The notes: generated by a model from the sequence alone, not told the origin. 64,000 nucleotides of DNA from Blastococcus xanthinilyticus (GCF_008124835.1 NZ_VNHW01000010.1:124001-188000), one strand, 5' to 3'; counted from the first letter of the stretch, positions 35,864 through 44,525 are shown. Translations and numbers: made by a program.

Positions 35864-36751
35864 GTGACCCAACCCGATCAGTTGCGACTGCTCGCCGTGC
35901 ACGCTCATCCGGACGACGAGTCGAGCAAGGGCGCCGCCACGATGGCGAAGTACGTCGCCGAGGGCGCGCGCGTGCTGGTGGCGACGGCGACCGGCGGCGA
36001 GCGCGGCTCGGTGCTCAACCCGGCGATGGACCGCCCCGACGTGTGGGACCGGCTGCCGCAGATCCGTGCCGAGGAGATGGCGAAGGCCCGCGAGATCCTC
36101 GGCGTCGAGCAGGAGTTCCTGGGCTTCGTCGACTCCGGGCTGCCCGAGGGCGACCCGCTGCCCCCGCTGCCGGAGGGGTGCTTCGCGCTCGTCCCGATCG
36201 AGGAGGCGGCGGCTCCGCTGGTCGCGCTGATCCGCCGCTTCAAGCCGCAGGTGATCACCACCTACGACGAGCGCGGCGGCTACCCGCACCCCGACCACAT
36301 CAAGACCCACGAGATCTCGGTGCACGCGTTCGAGGCCGCCGGTGACCCGGACCGCTACCCCGAGCTCGGCGAGCCCTGGCAGCCGAGCAAGCTCTACTAC
36401 CACATGAGCTTCACGCTGCCCCGGACGAAGGCGCTGCACGAGGCCATCCTCGCGACCGGCGCGGAGTCCCCCTACGCCGAGTGGCTGGAGAAGTGGGACC
36501 CCGCCCACGACATCTCCCACCGGGTGACCACCCGGGTGCCGTGCGGTGAGTACTTCCCGGTCCGCGACGCGGCGCTCATCGCGCACGCGACCCAGATCGA
36601 CCCGCTCGGCCGGTGGTTCGCCTGCCCGGTGGAGACCCAGCAGCAGATCTGGCCCACCGAGGACTACGAGCTGGCCCGGTCGCTGGTCGACACCCCCACC
36701 CCGGAGGACGACCTGTTCGCCGGGATCCGCAGTGAGGTGACCGTCCGATGA
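35864..36751 (+). CDS. mca: Mycothiol S-conjugate amidase
   Basis: A 295-residue PIG-L superfamily zinc amidase. [16 protein letters not shown] (about 12-27) and [11 protein letters not shown] (about 142-152) provide the zinc ligands, with [14 protein letters not shown] in between, typical of Mca/MshB. The extended C-terminal part ([19 protein letters not shown], then [10 protein letters not shown]) is typical of Mca rather than MshB. It cleaves mycothiol conjugates of toxins, releasing mercapturates for export, which implies that the organism uses mycothiol. GTG 35864 is 6 bases after a GACACT box. It overlaps the next gene (ATGA). Confidence 0.92.
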   Translation: MTQPDQLRLLAVHAHPDDESSKGAATMAKYVAEGARVLVATATGGERGSVLNPAMDRPDVWDRLPQIRAEEMAKAREILGVEQEFLGFVDSGLPEGDPLPPLPEGCFALVPIEEAAAPLVALIRRFKPQVITTYDERGGYPHPDHIKTHEISVHAFEAAGDPDRYPELGEPWQPSKLYYHMSFTLPRTKALHEAILATGAESPYAEWLEKWDPAHDISHRVTTRVPCGEYFPVRDAALIAHATQIDPLGRWFACPVETQQQIWPTEDYELARSLVDTPTPEDDLFAGIRSEVTVR

Positions 36752-37077
36752 CCTCGTCCGCCGCCGTGCAGGTCCTCGCCGCTGCCGAGCAGCAGCTGCC
36801 CGAGGACGTCGGCAAGGCCGGCCCGCTGGGGCTGCTGCTCCTCGTGGTCCTGCTCATCGCCGTCGCGTTCCTGGTCAAGTCGATGAGCGGCCACCTGAAG
36901 CGGGTGCCGCGCAGCTTCGACGAGGCCGACCAGGAGCCGCGCATCGTCGTCCCCGACTCCCCGGCCGGGCTGGTCGACGACCGGGAGCCCGGTCAGGACC
37001 TGCTGGAGACCCTGCGCCGCGCGCCGCGGGCCATCGAGGCGCCGCGGGACGACGAGGGCCGGACGCCGCGCGGCTGA
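36748..37077 (+). CDS. Small single-span membrane protein next to mca
   Basis: A 109-residue protein. After a polar N-terminus, one hydrophobic helix ([16 protein letters not shown], about 28-44) leads to a basic stretch ([18 protein letters not shown]) and an acidic, proline-rich tail. It overlaps mca by 4 bases. Small membrane proteins of this type follow mca in many actinobacteria; function is unknown. No enzymatic motif is present. Confidence 0.8.
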   Translation: MTSSAAVQVLAAAEQQLPEDVGKAGPLGLLLLVVLLIAVAFLVKSMSGHLKRVPRSFDEADQEPRIVVPDSPAGLVDDREPGQDLLETLRRAPRAIEAPRDDEGRTPRG

Positions 37078-37101
37078 CCCGCAGCCGGGGCGGCGCTGCG
37101 C

Positions 37102-37677
37102 TCACCAGCGGTGCGCGACGTCGACCACGAGGCGGACCTGGCCGCTGTCCGGCCCGGCCAGGGTGAAGGTGCGGAAGGGCAGCCGGGCGCGGGTGCCCAG
37201 CCCCACGCTGGTCTGCCCCTCGAAGGAGCCGGCCAGTGCGACATGCCGGAATGTTCCGTAGCCGTCGACGTCGACCAGCTCGGCGCGGTCGGCCGGGACG
37301 TAGGTCGGCTGCCGCTGCTCGCCGTGGGCGGGCGCGCCGACCACGACCTGGAGGGCGGCCCCGCCGCGGAGCGGGACCGTGTGCCCGGAGCCGGGCTCCC
37401 GCACCTGCGGGGCGTACCGCACGGTGTAGGTGAGCGGCCGGTCCGCCTCGCCGTGCAGGTCGACGACCAGGCGGTCGAAGCACTCGTGCCGGCCGGCGCG
37501 GACGTCGGTGACGACGGCGTCGGCCACCCGCATCGGTACCGCCTCCGGCAGCGATCCCCACACCTGCCCGCAGAACGGCTGCGGGGTGCCGGCGGCCGCG
37601 GCCGGGGCAGCGCCGAGCGCCATCACCGCCCCGGCGCAGAGAGCCAGTGCACGTCTCCGGATCACGGTCGACCACAT
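37102..37677 (-). CDS. Secreted AMIN-like domain protein
   Basis: A 191-residue protein. ATG 37677 starts a basic stretch and hydrophobic core (ALALCAGAVMALGAAPAAAAG), a clear signal peptide. The mature part has two cysteines early (PFCGQVWG, RHECFDRLVVDL) and a beta-rich body ending VRLVVDVAHRW, as in AMIN-like domains of actinobacterial secreted proteins. AMIN domains often bind the cell wall. A GTG at 37665 is an alternative start because the GGAGGG sequence abuts the ATG. Function is unknown. Confidence 0.78.
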   Translation of the reverse strand: MWSTVIRRRALALCAGAVMALGAAPAAAAGTPQPFCGQVWGSLPEAVPMRVADAVVTDVRAGRHECFDRLVVDLHGEADRPLTYTVRYAPQVREPGSGHTVPLRGGAALQVVVGAPAHGEQRQPTYVPADRAELVDVDGYGTFRHVALAGSFEGQTSVGLGTRARLPFRTFTLAGPDSGQVRLVVDVAHRW

Positions 37678-37762
37678 CCCTCCGTGCGCCCCTCCGGCGC
37701 CCTCCGGCTCCTGCCCGTGGGGCGGGCCCGGACGCATGGCCGGCCCGATCGTCACCGGGTCG

Positions 37763-38716
37763 TCATGCGCGGTGCGAGCCGTGCCGGGACGGAGCCGGGA
37801 GCCGCTGCGCCAGGACCAGGCTGCCCAGCGCCACGGCCGCGCCGCCCAGCTGCACCGGCGTCAGTGCCTGGCCGAGCAGCCCCCACCCGATCGCGGCCGC
37901 GACCACCGGGGAGAGGAGGGTCAGGAAGCTGATCCGTTCGGCCGGCAGCAGGTCCAGGCCGCGGAGCCACAGCGCGTAGGCCAGGGCGGTGTTGACCAGG
38001 CCGAGGTAGGCGAAGCCGCCGAGCTCGCCGCCGGTGACCCCGGACGGCAGGCCTTCCACGAGCAGGAGCACGGGCAGCAGGAGGAGGCCGCCGGCCAGCA
38101 GTTGCCAGCCGGTGAAGGCGAGGAGCGGGGCTGGGCGGCCCCAGCGCTGGGTGAGCACGACGCCGGTCGCCATCGACGCGGTGCCGGCGAGGCCGGCGAG
38201 CACGCCGACCGCGTCCAGCCGCGCCCCGTCGTCGACGACGATCAGGGCCACCCCGGCGACGCCCGCGAGGCCGAGCCAGAGCGTCCGCGCCCGGGGGCGA
38301 CGCCCGAGCAGTGGCAGGGCGAGCAGGGCGACGATCAGCGGCTGCGCCGCACCCAGCACCGCGGCGATGCCGCCGGGCAGCCGGTAGGCGGCGACGAAGA
38401 GCAGGGCGAAGAACGCGCCGATGTTGAGCGCCCCGAGGGTGGCCGCCTTCCACCACCACGCCCCCCGGGGCAGCTGACGGCCGAGGACGACGAGCAGGAG
38501 CCCGGCGGGGAGGGCGCGCGCCGCCGCGGCCAGGAGCGGTCGGTCGGGAGGGAGCCACTCCGTGGTGACGGCGTACGTCGTCCCCCAGGTGGCCGGCGCC
38601 AGCGCGGCGAGCGCGGTGACCGTCCACACGGTCCGCCTGCGGGCCCCGCCGGTGGCCGCGCCGGTGGCCGTGCCGGCGCCGGCTGCGGGGACATGGGGGA
38701 GCGAGACGGTGGGCAC
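37763..38716 (-). CDS. EamA/DMT-family transporter
   Basis: A 317-residue membrane protein with ten hydrophobic segments arranged as two EamA repeats (about 30-160 and 170-300). Typical elements: ALAALAPATWGTTYAVTTEWLPPDRP, GIAAVLGAAQPLIVALLALP, and in the second half TALAYALWLRGLDLLPAERISFLTLLSPVVAAAIGWGLLG. DMT proteins export amino acids, metabolites or drugs. GTG 38716 starts MPTVSLPH. It is divergent from a MarR regulator with a motif-rich gap, so regulated efflux is likely. Confidence 0.9.
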   Translation of the reverse strand: MPTVSLPHVPAAGAGTATGAATGGARRRTVWTVTALAALAPATWGTTYAVTTEWLPPDRPLLAAAARALPAGLLLVVLGRQLPRGAWWWKAATLGALNIGAFFALLFVAAYRLPGGIAAVLGAAQPLIVALLALPLLGRRPRARTLWLGLAGVAGVALIVVDDGARLDAVGVLAGLAGTASMATGVVLTQRWGRPAPLLAFTGWQLLAGGLLLLPVLLLVEGLPSGVTGGELGGFAYLGLVNTALAYALWLRGLDLLPAERISFLTLLSPVVAAAIGWGLLGQALTPVQLGGAAVALGSLVLAQRLPAPSRHGSHRA

Positions 38717-38737
38717 GGCGGCACCTCGTTCGGGTGG

Positions 38738-38777
38738 AAGAATCTTGCTCCCAAGATACTTGGCTCGAAGAATCTGT
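38738..38777. promoter_or_regulatory. Three-site operator between transporter and MarR gene
   Basis: Three related 10-mers, AAGAATCTTG (38738), AAGATACTTG (38753) and AAGAATCTGT (38768), are spaced exactly 15 bases apart. The central one is part of the palindrome CCAAGATACTTGG (38751-38763). The site is AT-rich against its surroundings, fitting MarR-family binding. Confidence 0.6.
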
Positions 38778-38822
38778 CAACCGTGGAAGATGAGGTCGGC
38801 GCGACGACGAGGGGTGTGCGAG

Positions 38823-39323
38823 ATGGTCGAGAAGGATCGGGTCGACGAGATCGTCGAGCAGTGGGCGCGGGAACGGCCGGACCTCGAGACCGGCCCCATG
38901 GCGCTCCTCGGCCGGATCTCGCGCACCGCGCGGCTGGCCGGTGATGCGCAGGAGCGGTGCTACGGCCGGTTCGGGATCACCCGCGCGGATTTCGACGTGC
39001 TCGCGACGCTGCGCCGGGCCGGGGGTGGCAGTGGCCTCTCGCCCGGCCGGCTCACCAGCTCCCTCATGCTCACCAGCGGCGGCATGACCGGCCGGCTCGA
39101 CCGCCTGGAGCGCGCCGGTCTGGTCGTGCGGACGCCGGATCCCGAGGATCGGCGCGCGCTGCTGGTCGACCTCACGCCCGCTGGCAGGGAGCTGATCGAC
39201 GAGGCCGTCACCGCCAGCGTCGCCGAGCAGCGCCGGCTCCTCGGTGACCTCACGGTCGACCAGCAGCGGAAGGTGAGCGCCCTGCTCCGCGAGGTGCTCG
39301 GGTCGGTCGAGCGGCACGCGTGA
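38823..39323 (+). CDS. MarR family transcriptional regulator
   Basis: A 166-residue winged-helix protein. The helical dimerisation segments flank the DNA-binding domain (about 55-125), seen as FDVLATLRRAGG, SPGRLTSSLMLTSGGMTGRLDRLERAGLV (recognition part TSGGMTGRLDRLERAGL) and the wing with RTPDPEDRRALLVDLTPAG. MarR proteins are ligand-responsive repressors. Divergence from an EamA transporter and the three-site operator between them suggest it controls that transporter and itself. ATG 38823 has no strong ribosome site. Confidence 0.92.
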   Translation: MVEKDRVDEIVEQWARERPDLETGPMALLGRISRTARLAGDAQERCYGRFGITRADFDVLATLRRAGGGSGLSPGRLTSSLMLTSGGMTGRLDRLERAGLVVRTPDPEDRRALLVDLTPAGRELIDEAVTASVAEQRRLLGDLTVDQQRKVSALLREVLGSVERHA

Positions 39324-39422
39324 GCCGGCGTGCGTGTCCGCTGTCGGCGGAACCGCCACCCTGGCGCGGGGGACCGGGGCTGCTTACCGTGTAACCACGT
39401 AATCAACGCCTCGGAGGTTGCC

Positions 39423-40079
39423 ATGCACGGAGCCCGGTCCCCGTTCTCGGATCCGTCGTTCGACCCGATCCGCGCCGCGTTCTTCCCCGGCGGCCGTGGT
39501 CGCGGCCCGGGTGGGCCCCGGGGCCACGGCGGCCGCGAGGGCCGGGGAGGGCGTGGCCGCGGTGCGGAGTCGCCGCCGGTGGACCGCGCCGAGGTGGCCG
39601 GCTGGTTCGCCGGCAGGCTGCCCGACGACTGGTTCACCGGCCCGGTCGAGCTGGTGCTCGACCGCGACGAGATCACCGTCATCGGCGTGCTGGCCGAGCC
39701 CGCGGCCGGCGAGGGCGACCCCGCCGCGGCGCGCGCCGGCCGGATCGCCCGCTTCCGCGAGGAGACCCGCGCCGAGCGGATGGCCATCGCCGAGGCCGCC
39801 CAGCAGCGGTACGGCCGGTCGATCGCGTGGGGCGTCGCCTGCGGGGAGGACCGCGAGGTGTTCACCAACGCCTCGGTGCCGGTGATGACCCGGCTGCGCC
39901 AGCCGGAGCGGCTGGTCCTGGACACCCTGGTCGATGCCGGCGTCGCCCGGTCCCGATCCGAGGCGCTGGTCTGGGCGGTCCGCCTGGTGGGGGAGCACAC
40001 GGAGGACTGGCTGGCCGAGCTGCGGGCGGCCATGGCCTCGGTCGAGGAGGTCCGCGGCCGGGGCCCGACGGTGGGCTGA
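39423..40079 (+). CDS. Uncharacterised protein with Gly/Arg-rich N-terminus and ribbon-helix-helix-like C-terminus
   Basis: A 218-residue protein. ATG 39423 follows GGAGGTTGCC, a strong ribosome site. Residues 20-50 are Gly/Arg/Pro repeats (RGRGPGGPRGHGGREGRGG). A folded middle region (WFAGRLPDDWFTGPVELVLDRDEITVIGVL) and an Arg-rich helix follow. The C-terminus (LVLDTLVDAGVARSRSEALVWAVRLVGEH) resembles a ribbon-helix-helix segment with the SRSEALVWAV core. It may bind nucleic acids, but no family is recognised for the full length. It follows the MarR gene by 100 bases and precedes the reductase. Confidence 0.75.
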   Translation: MHGARSPFSDPSFDPIRAAFFPGGRGRGPGGPRGHGGREGRGGRGRGAESPPVDRAEVAGWFAGRLPDDWFTGPVELVLDRDEITVIGVLAEPAAGEGDPAAARAGRIARFREETRAERMAIAEAAQQRYGRSIAWGVACGEDREVFTNASVPVMTRLRQPERLVLDTLVDAGVARSRSEALVWAVRLVGEHTEDWLAELRAAMASVEEVRGRGPTVG

Positions 40080-40113
40080 CGGCGCCGTCGGCCCGTTCGG
40101 GGACACTGGGCGC

Positions 40114-41364
40114 GTGCCCGCCAGCCCCGCGCCGTCCGCGACCGACGTCCTCGTGGTCGGGGCCGGGCCCGCCGGCTCCGCCGCGGCCGCCTGGGCGGCG
40201 CGGTCCGGCCGCGACGTGGTGCTGGCCGACGCCGCGGTCTTCCCGCGCGACAAGACCTGCGGCGACGGGCTCACCCCGCGGGCGGTCGGGGAACTCGATC
40301 ACCTGGGGCTGGGGGAGTGGGCGCGCTCGCGGGCCCGCAACCGGGGCCTGCGGGCCGCCGGCTTCGGCCGCGAGTGGCAGCTGCCCTGGCCCGGCGGCGC
40401 CTTCCCCGACCACGGCAGCGCCGTGCCGCGCACCGAGCTGGACGCCCGCATCCGGGCGGTCGCCGTCGAGGCGGGCGCGCAGGCCGTGGACGGCGCGCGG
40501 GCGGTCGACGTGTGCCGCGACGGCGACCGGATCACCGGGGTGGTGTTCGAGCACGCCGACGACAGCCGGTCGACCGTCGCCTGCCGGCGGCTGGTCGTGG
40601 CCGACGGCGTCCGCTCGCCCCTGGGCCGGGTCCTGGGCCGGGAGTGGCACCGCGACACCGCCTACGGCGTCGCCGCCCGCGGGTACGTCCGGTCCGGCCG
40701 GGCCGACGACGAGTGGATCTCCTCCCACCTGGAGCTGCGCGGCGCCGAGGGCGAGCTGCTCTCGGGGTACGGCTGGGTCTTCCCGCTGGGGGCCGCGGCC
40801 GGTGAGGTCAACATCGGCGTGGGCACCCTGGCCACGGCCCGGCGACCGGCGGGGGTCGCGCTCAAGTCGCTGTTGGAGACCTACGCGGACTCCCGGCGCG
40901 AGGAGTGGCGGCTCGACGGCGACGTCCGGCTGCCGGCCTCGGCGCTGCTCCCGATGGGCGGCGCGGTGTCCGGGGTGGCCGGCCGCAACTGGGCGCTGAT
41001 CGGGGACGCCGCCGGCTGCGTCAACCCGCTCAACGGCGAGGGCATCGACTACGGCCTGGAGACCGGCCGCTCGCTGGCCGGCCTGCTGGACGACGACGAC
41101 TGGACGACGGCGTGGCCGGCCACGCTGCGTGACCACTACGGCGAGGCGTTCTCCATCGCGCGGCGGCTGGCCGGCCTGCTCACCGTGCCGCGCTTCCTGC
41201 CCGCGGCCGGGCCGGTGGGCATGCGCTCGCGGGCGCTGATGACCGTCGCGCTGCGGGTCATGGGCAACCTGGTCACCGACGAGGACCGGGACCTCACCGC
41301 CCGGCTCTGGCGCCTGGCCGGCAGGCTCTCCGTGAAGCTCGACGACCGCGCCCCGTTCTCCTGA
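40114..41364 (+). CDS. Geranylgeranyl reductase-family FAD oxidoreductase
   Basis: A 416-residue flavoprotein. The FAD-binding start VLVVGAGPAGSAAAAWAARSG (GAGPAGS core, about 14-20), the CGDGLTPRAV motif (about 50), VADGVRSPLGRVLG (about 165), and the second FAD motif ALIGDAAGCVNPLNGEGIDYGLETG (core GDAAGCVNPLNGEGI, about 300) define the GGR family. Members saturate isoprenoid chains; in actinobacteria they act on menaquinone or polyprenol side chains. That role fits the isoprenyl diphosphate synthase 1.1 kb away (inference). GTG 40114 is 6 bases after a GACACT box. Confidence 0.9.
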   Translation: MPASPAPSATDVLVVGAGPAGSAAAAWAARSGRDVVLADAAVFPRDKTCGDGLTPRAVGELDHLGLGEWARSRARNRGLRAAGFGREWQLPWPGGAFPDHGSAVPRTELDARIRAVAVEAGAQAVDGARAVDVCRDGDRITGVVFEHADDSRSTVACRRLVVADGVRSPLGRVLGREWHRDTAYGVAARGYVRSGRADDEWISSHLELRGAEGELLSGYGWVFPLGAAAGEVNIGVGTLATARRPAGVALKSLLETYADSRREEWRLDGDVRLPASALLPMGGAVSGVAGRNWALIGDAAGCVNPLNGEGIDYGLETGRSLAGLLDDDDWTTAWPATLRDHYGEAFSIARRLAGLLTVPRFLPAAGPVGMRSRALMTVALRVMGNLVTDEDRDLTARLWRLAGRLSVKLDDRAPFS

Positions 41365-41398
41365 CCACCGGCGCGGCGCAGCCGCGGTCCGCGGGAGC

Positions 41399-41560
41399 GA
41401 GGGCCCGGAGGGTCCTCCGAGCGCGGACGGGATGCGAGCCGAGGAGGGATCGTGCGGCGCAGCCGCACTCGCGCCGAGTGTGGCCCGAAGGGTCCCGCGC
41501 AGGCGCGAACCAACGGCTCGATGCAAGCCGGGACGGCAGCTGGCCGCGGTCGTCTGACGG
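41399..41560. repeat. GGA-hairpin repeat family, degenerate copy
   Basis: Between the convergent reductase and hemolysin III genes. The head hairpin GAGGGCCC-GGA-GGGTCCTC (41399-41417) has an 8-bp stem. A second block (GAGTGTGGCCCGAAGGGTCC at about 41477-41496) is followed by CGCGCAGGCGCGA and a worn tail (GGGACGGCAGCTGGCCGCGG). Order and sequence match the 32.3 and 28.9 kb copies, with more substitutions. Confidence 0.75.
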
Positions 41561-41562
41561 AG

Positions 41563-42375
41563 TCAGACAAAAGGAGAGCTGTACACCGCGAAGTAGACCG
41601 CGATGTAGTGGCAGATCGCGGCGACGACGGTCATCGCGTGGAAGACCTCGTGGTAGCCGAACGTGCCCGGCCAGGGGTTCGGCTTCTTGATGCCGTAGGC
41701 GATCCCGCCGACGGTGTAGAGCACCCCGCCGACGGCGAGCAGCACCAGCGAGGCGACCCCGGCGATGTGCAGGATGTCGGTCAGGATGAAGACCGCGACC
41801 CAGCCGAGGCCGATGTAGAGCGGGACGCCCACCCACCGCGGCGCCGTCGGCCAGGTCATCTTGAGGCTCACCCCGGCCAGGGCGCCGGCCCACACGATGC
41901 CCAGGATCCAGAAGCCGGTCGGCTGGTCGACGGCGAGCAGGGCGAACGGCGTGTAGGTGCCCGCGATGAACAGGAAGATCATCGAGTGGTCCAGCCGCTT
42001 CATGATCTTCCAGCCGCGCGGTGACCAGCGGCGGCGGTGGTAGAGCGCACTGATGCCGAACAGACCGCAGATGGTCAGGCAGTAGACCGTCACCGACCAG
42101 CCGGCCCGGGCCCCCTGCACCGAGGCCAGCGGGATGAGCACCGCGCCGGCGACGATCGCGCCGAAGAAGGAGAACAGGTGGATCCACCCCCGCGCGCGGG
42201 GGCGGGTGTCGGGGTGGTCCCAGTCGTCGTCGTCGAAGTCCTCGGCGACCCAGGTCCGCTCGACCTGCTCGCCCTCGGCGGCCACCGTGGCGACCGCCTG
42301 CCGGGCCGGGGCCTCGAACTCGGCCCCGTCGGCCTCCACCCGGACCTGGTCGTGCTCGTGGGGGAAGACGCTCAT
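41563..42375 (-). CDS. Hemolysin III / YqfA (PAQR-like) family membrane protein
   Basis: A 270-residue protein with a long acidic cytoplasmic N-terminus (about 1-60, FDDDDWDHPDTRPRARGW) and seven hydrophobic segments. Family marks: ALYHRRRWSPRGWKIMKRLDHSMIFLFIAGTYTPFAL (core RLDHSMIF, AGTYTPF) and FGYHEVFHAMTVVAAICHYIAVYF (core HEVFHAMTV, CHYIAV), which carry the Asp/His residues conserved in PAQR proteins. The name hemolysin is historical; a membrane hydrolase or lipid homeostasis role is more likely. ATG 42375. Confidence 0.92.
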   Translation of the reverse strand: MSVFPHEHDQVRVEADGAEFEAPARQAVATVAAEGEQVERTWVAEDFDDDDWDHPDTRPRARGWIHLFSFFGAIVAGAVLIPLASVQGARAGWSVTVYCLTICGLFGISALYHRRRWSPRGWKIMKRLDHSMIFLFIAGTYTPFALLAVDQPTGFWILGIVWAGALAGVSLKMTWPTAPRWVGVPLYIGLGWVAVFILTDILHIAGVASLVLLAVGGVLYTVGGIAYGIKKPNPWPGTFGYHEVFHAMTVVAAICHYIAVYFAVYSSPFV

Positions 42376-42489
42376 GTGCCGAGGTTACGGAGGTCGCCGG
42401 TGCCGGGCACCAGAACGGACCTGTGACCTTCCTGCCGATCTCCCGCCGGACCGGCCGGGCGGCTCCCGGCCGACCGGCTGCCGGGGGCC

Positions 42490-42502
42490 TAGGGTGACCG
42501 CC
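42490..42502 (+). promoter_or_regulatory. Leaderless-type promoter box of isoprenyl synthase
   Basis: TAGGGT at 42490-42495 then 7 bases to GTG 42503; no ribosome site. Confidence 0.5.
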
Positions 42503-43282
42503 GTGGGGGTGCGTCGGCGGGTTCGGGACGCGCTGATCCAGGTCTACGAGCGGCGGCTGGCGCGCGCACTGGTCGACGCGGACGTGCCCCGGCACGTCGG
42601 CGTGATCATGGACGGCAACCGGCGGTGGGCCCGGGCCATCGGCCTGGAGGACGTCGCCCACGGCCACCGCCGTGGCGCGGACAAGATCGCCGACCTGCTC
42701 GGCTGGTGCGACGACGCCGGCGTGCAGGTGGTCACCCTCTTCATGCTCTCGACGGACAACCTGCGCCGGCCCGAGAGCGAGCTCAGCGCCCTCCTGCGGA
42801 TCATCGAGGACGTCGCCGTCGACCTGTCCCGGCCCGGCCGGCGCTGGAAGGTGCGGCAGATGGGCGCGCCCGAGCTGCTGCCGCCGGAGACCGTGGCCGT
42901 GCTCAAGCAGGCCGAGGAGGACACCTGCGACCGGGACGGCGCGACGGTGAACCTGGCCGTCGGATACGGCGGCCGGCGCGAGATCGCCGACGCCGTCCGC
43001 TCGCTGCTGACCGAGCACGCGTCGCGCGGCACCTCGCTGAGCGAGCTGGTGGAGGTCCTCGACGTCGAGCACATCGCCGAGCACCTCTACACCCGCGGCC
43101 AGCCCGACCCCGACCTGGTGATCCGCACCAGCGGTGAGCAGCGCATGTCCGGGTTCCTGCTGTGGCAGACCGCCAACGCGGAGTTCCACTTCACCGACGT
43201 GTACTGGCCGGACTTCCGCCGGATCGACTTCCTGCGCGCCCTGCGCGACTACTCGGCCCGGCACCGCCGCTTCGGCGGATAG
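42503..43282 (+). CDS. Cis-isoprenyl diphosphate synthase (Z-FPP / undecaprenyl diphosphate synthase family)
   Basis: A 259-residue soluble enzyme. HVGVIMDGNRRWAR (about 34-47, catalytic Asp), HRRGADKIADLLGWC, TLFMLSTDNLRRPESEL, the region with NLAVGYGGRREIADAV, and the C-terminal PDPDLVIRTSGEQRMSGFLLWQ motif (RTSGEQRMSGF core) are all present. The enzyme elongates prenyl diphosphates in cis, giving short-chain (Z-FPP) or C50-55 carriers for cell wall and polysaccharide. It could serve the exopolysaccharide operon. Actinobacteria usually have two paralogues, and which one this is cannot be decided here. Confidence 0.93.
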   Translation: MGVRRRVRDALIQVYERRLARALVDADVPRHVGVIMDGNRRWARAIGLEDVAHGHRRGADKIADLLGWCDDAGVQVVTLFMLSTDNLRRPESELSALLRIIEDVAVDLSRPGRRWKVRQMGAPELLPPETVAVLKQAEEDTCDRDGATVNLAVGYGGRREIADAVRSLLTEHASRGTSLSELVEVLDVEHIAEHLYTRGQPDPDLVIRTSGEQRMSGFLLWQTANAEFHFTDVYWPDFRRIDFLRALRDYSARHRRFGG

Positions 43283-43304
43283 GCGCGGCTGCGAAACTGC
43301 CTGC

Positions 43305-44522
43305 ATGACCGCCGGAGCTCTCGACCTCGCCCTGGAGTACGTGCGGCTGGGCCTGCGCTTCGACCGCCTGGAGTCCGGCTTCGTCGACGCGTACACCGGC
43401 GACCCCCGGATCCGGGCGCAGGTCGAGGACGAGCCGGCGCCCACGCCGCGGCAGCTGCGCGACCGCGCGCGGGAGCTGCTGCGCGAGCTGGACGCCGCCG
43501 GCCTGCCCGGGGACCGCGCCGACTTCCTGCGGGGGCAGCTCACCGGGCTGGAGTGCAGCGCCCGGAAGATGAGCGGCGAGCCGGTCGGGTTCGTCGAGGA
43601 GGTGCGCAGCTACTTCCAGGTCGACGTCGCCCTCGGCGACGAGGCCACCTACGCCGCGGCGCACGCCGACCTCGAGGGGCTGCTGCCCGGCGAGGGCTCC
43701 CTGGCGGAGCGGTACGCCCTGCACCGCCGCCGCGAGGAGTGCCCGCCGGACCGGCTGGAGAGTGCGGTGCAGGCGCTGTCCAGCGCGCTGCGCGACCGGG
43801 TCCGCGGGCAGTACGGCCTCCCGGAGGCGGAGACGGTGCGGTACGAGGTCGTCACCGACAAGCCGTGGTCGGGCTTCAACTACTACGAGGGCGGCTACCG
43901 GTCCCGCGTCGCCATCAACGCCGACCTGCCGCACCGGCTCTCCCAGCTGCCGCACCTGGTGGCGCACGAGTCCTACCCCGGCCACCACACCGAGCACTGC
44001 CGCAAGGAGCGCGGGCTGGTGGAGCGGTCCGGGCACCTGGAGCACACGGTCTTCCTGGTCAACACCCCCGAGTGCCTCATGGCCGAGGGGCTGGCCGACC
44101 TCGGCGTCCCCGCCGCCATCGGCGCGGGGTGGGGGACCTGGTCGGAGGAGATCCTCGGTGACCTCGGGCTGCGGTTCGACGGCGGGCTGGCCGAGCGGAT
44201 CGCGGCCGCGGCCGCTCCGCTGAACCGGGTGCGGCAGGACGCCGCGGTGCTGCTGCACGACCGCGGAGCCGACGCCGACGAGGTCAGCGGCTACCTGCAG
44301 CGCTGGGCGCTGGTCAGCCCGGACCGCGCGCGCCAGCAGATCCGGTTCCTGACCGACCCGCTGTGGCGGGCCTACATCTCCACCTACGTGGAGGGCTTCG
44401 ACCTGCTGTCGCGGTGGCTGGACGCCCGGCCGGCGGAGCAGCCGGTCGCCGACCGCTTCCTCCGGCTGCTCGACGAGCCGCTCACCCCGCAGCGGATCGC
44501 CACCGAGATCCAGGCCCCCTGA
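43305..44522 (+). CDS. Putative zinc metallopeptidase (HESYPGHH motif, DUF885-like)
   Basis: A 405-residue protein that is mostly helical. The clear active-site-like motif AHESYPGHHTEHCRKERG (about 221-238) matches the HExxPGHxx pattern of DUF885-type metallopeptidases, with a downstream acidic residue in TPECLMAEGLADLG as third ligand candidate. It is shorter than typical DUF885 proteins (about 550-600), so it may belong to a sister family. No signal peptide is seen. The start is ATG 43305, 6 bases after GAAACT. Substrate is unknown. Confidence 0.75.
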   Translation: MTAGALDLALEYVRLGLRFDRLESGFVDAYTGDPRIRAQVEDEPAPTPRQLRDRARELLRELDAAGLPGDRADFLRGQLTGLECSARKMSGEPVGFVEEVRSYFQVDVALGDEATYAAAHADLEGLLPGEGSLAERYALHRRREECPPDRLESAVQALSSALRDRVRGQYGLPEAETVRYEVVTDKPWSGFNYYEGGYRSRVAINADLPHRLSQLPHLVAHESYPGHHTEHCRKERGLVERSGHLEHTVFLVNTPECLMAEGLADLGVPAAIGAGWGTWSEEILGDLGLRFDGGLAERIAAAAAPLNRVRQDAAVLLHDRGADADEVSGYLQRWALVSPDRARQQIRFLTDPLWRAYISTYVEGFDLLSRWLDARPAEQPVADRFLRLLDEPLTPQRIATEIQAP

Positions 44523-44525
44523 CCC

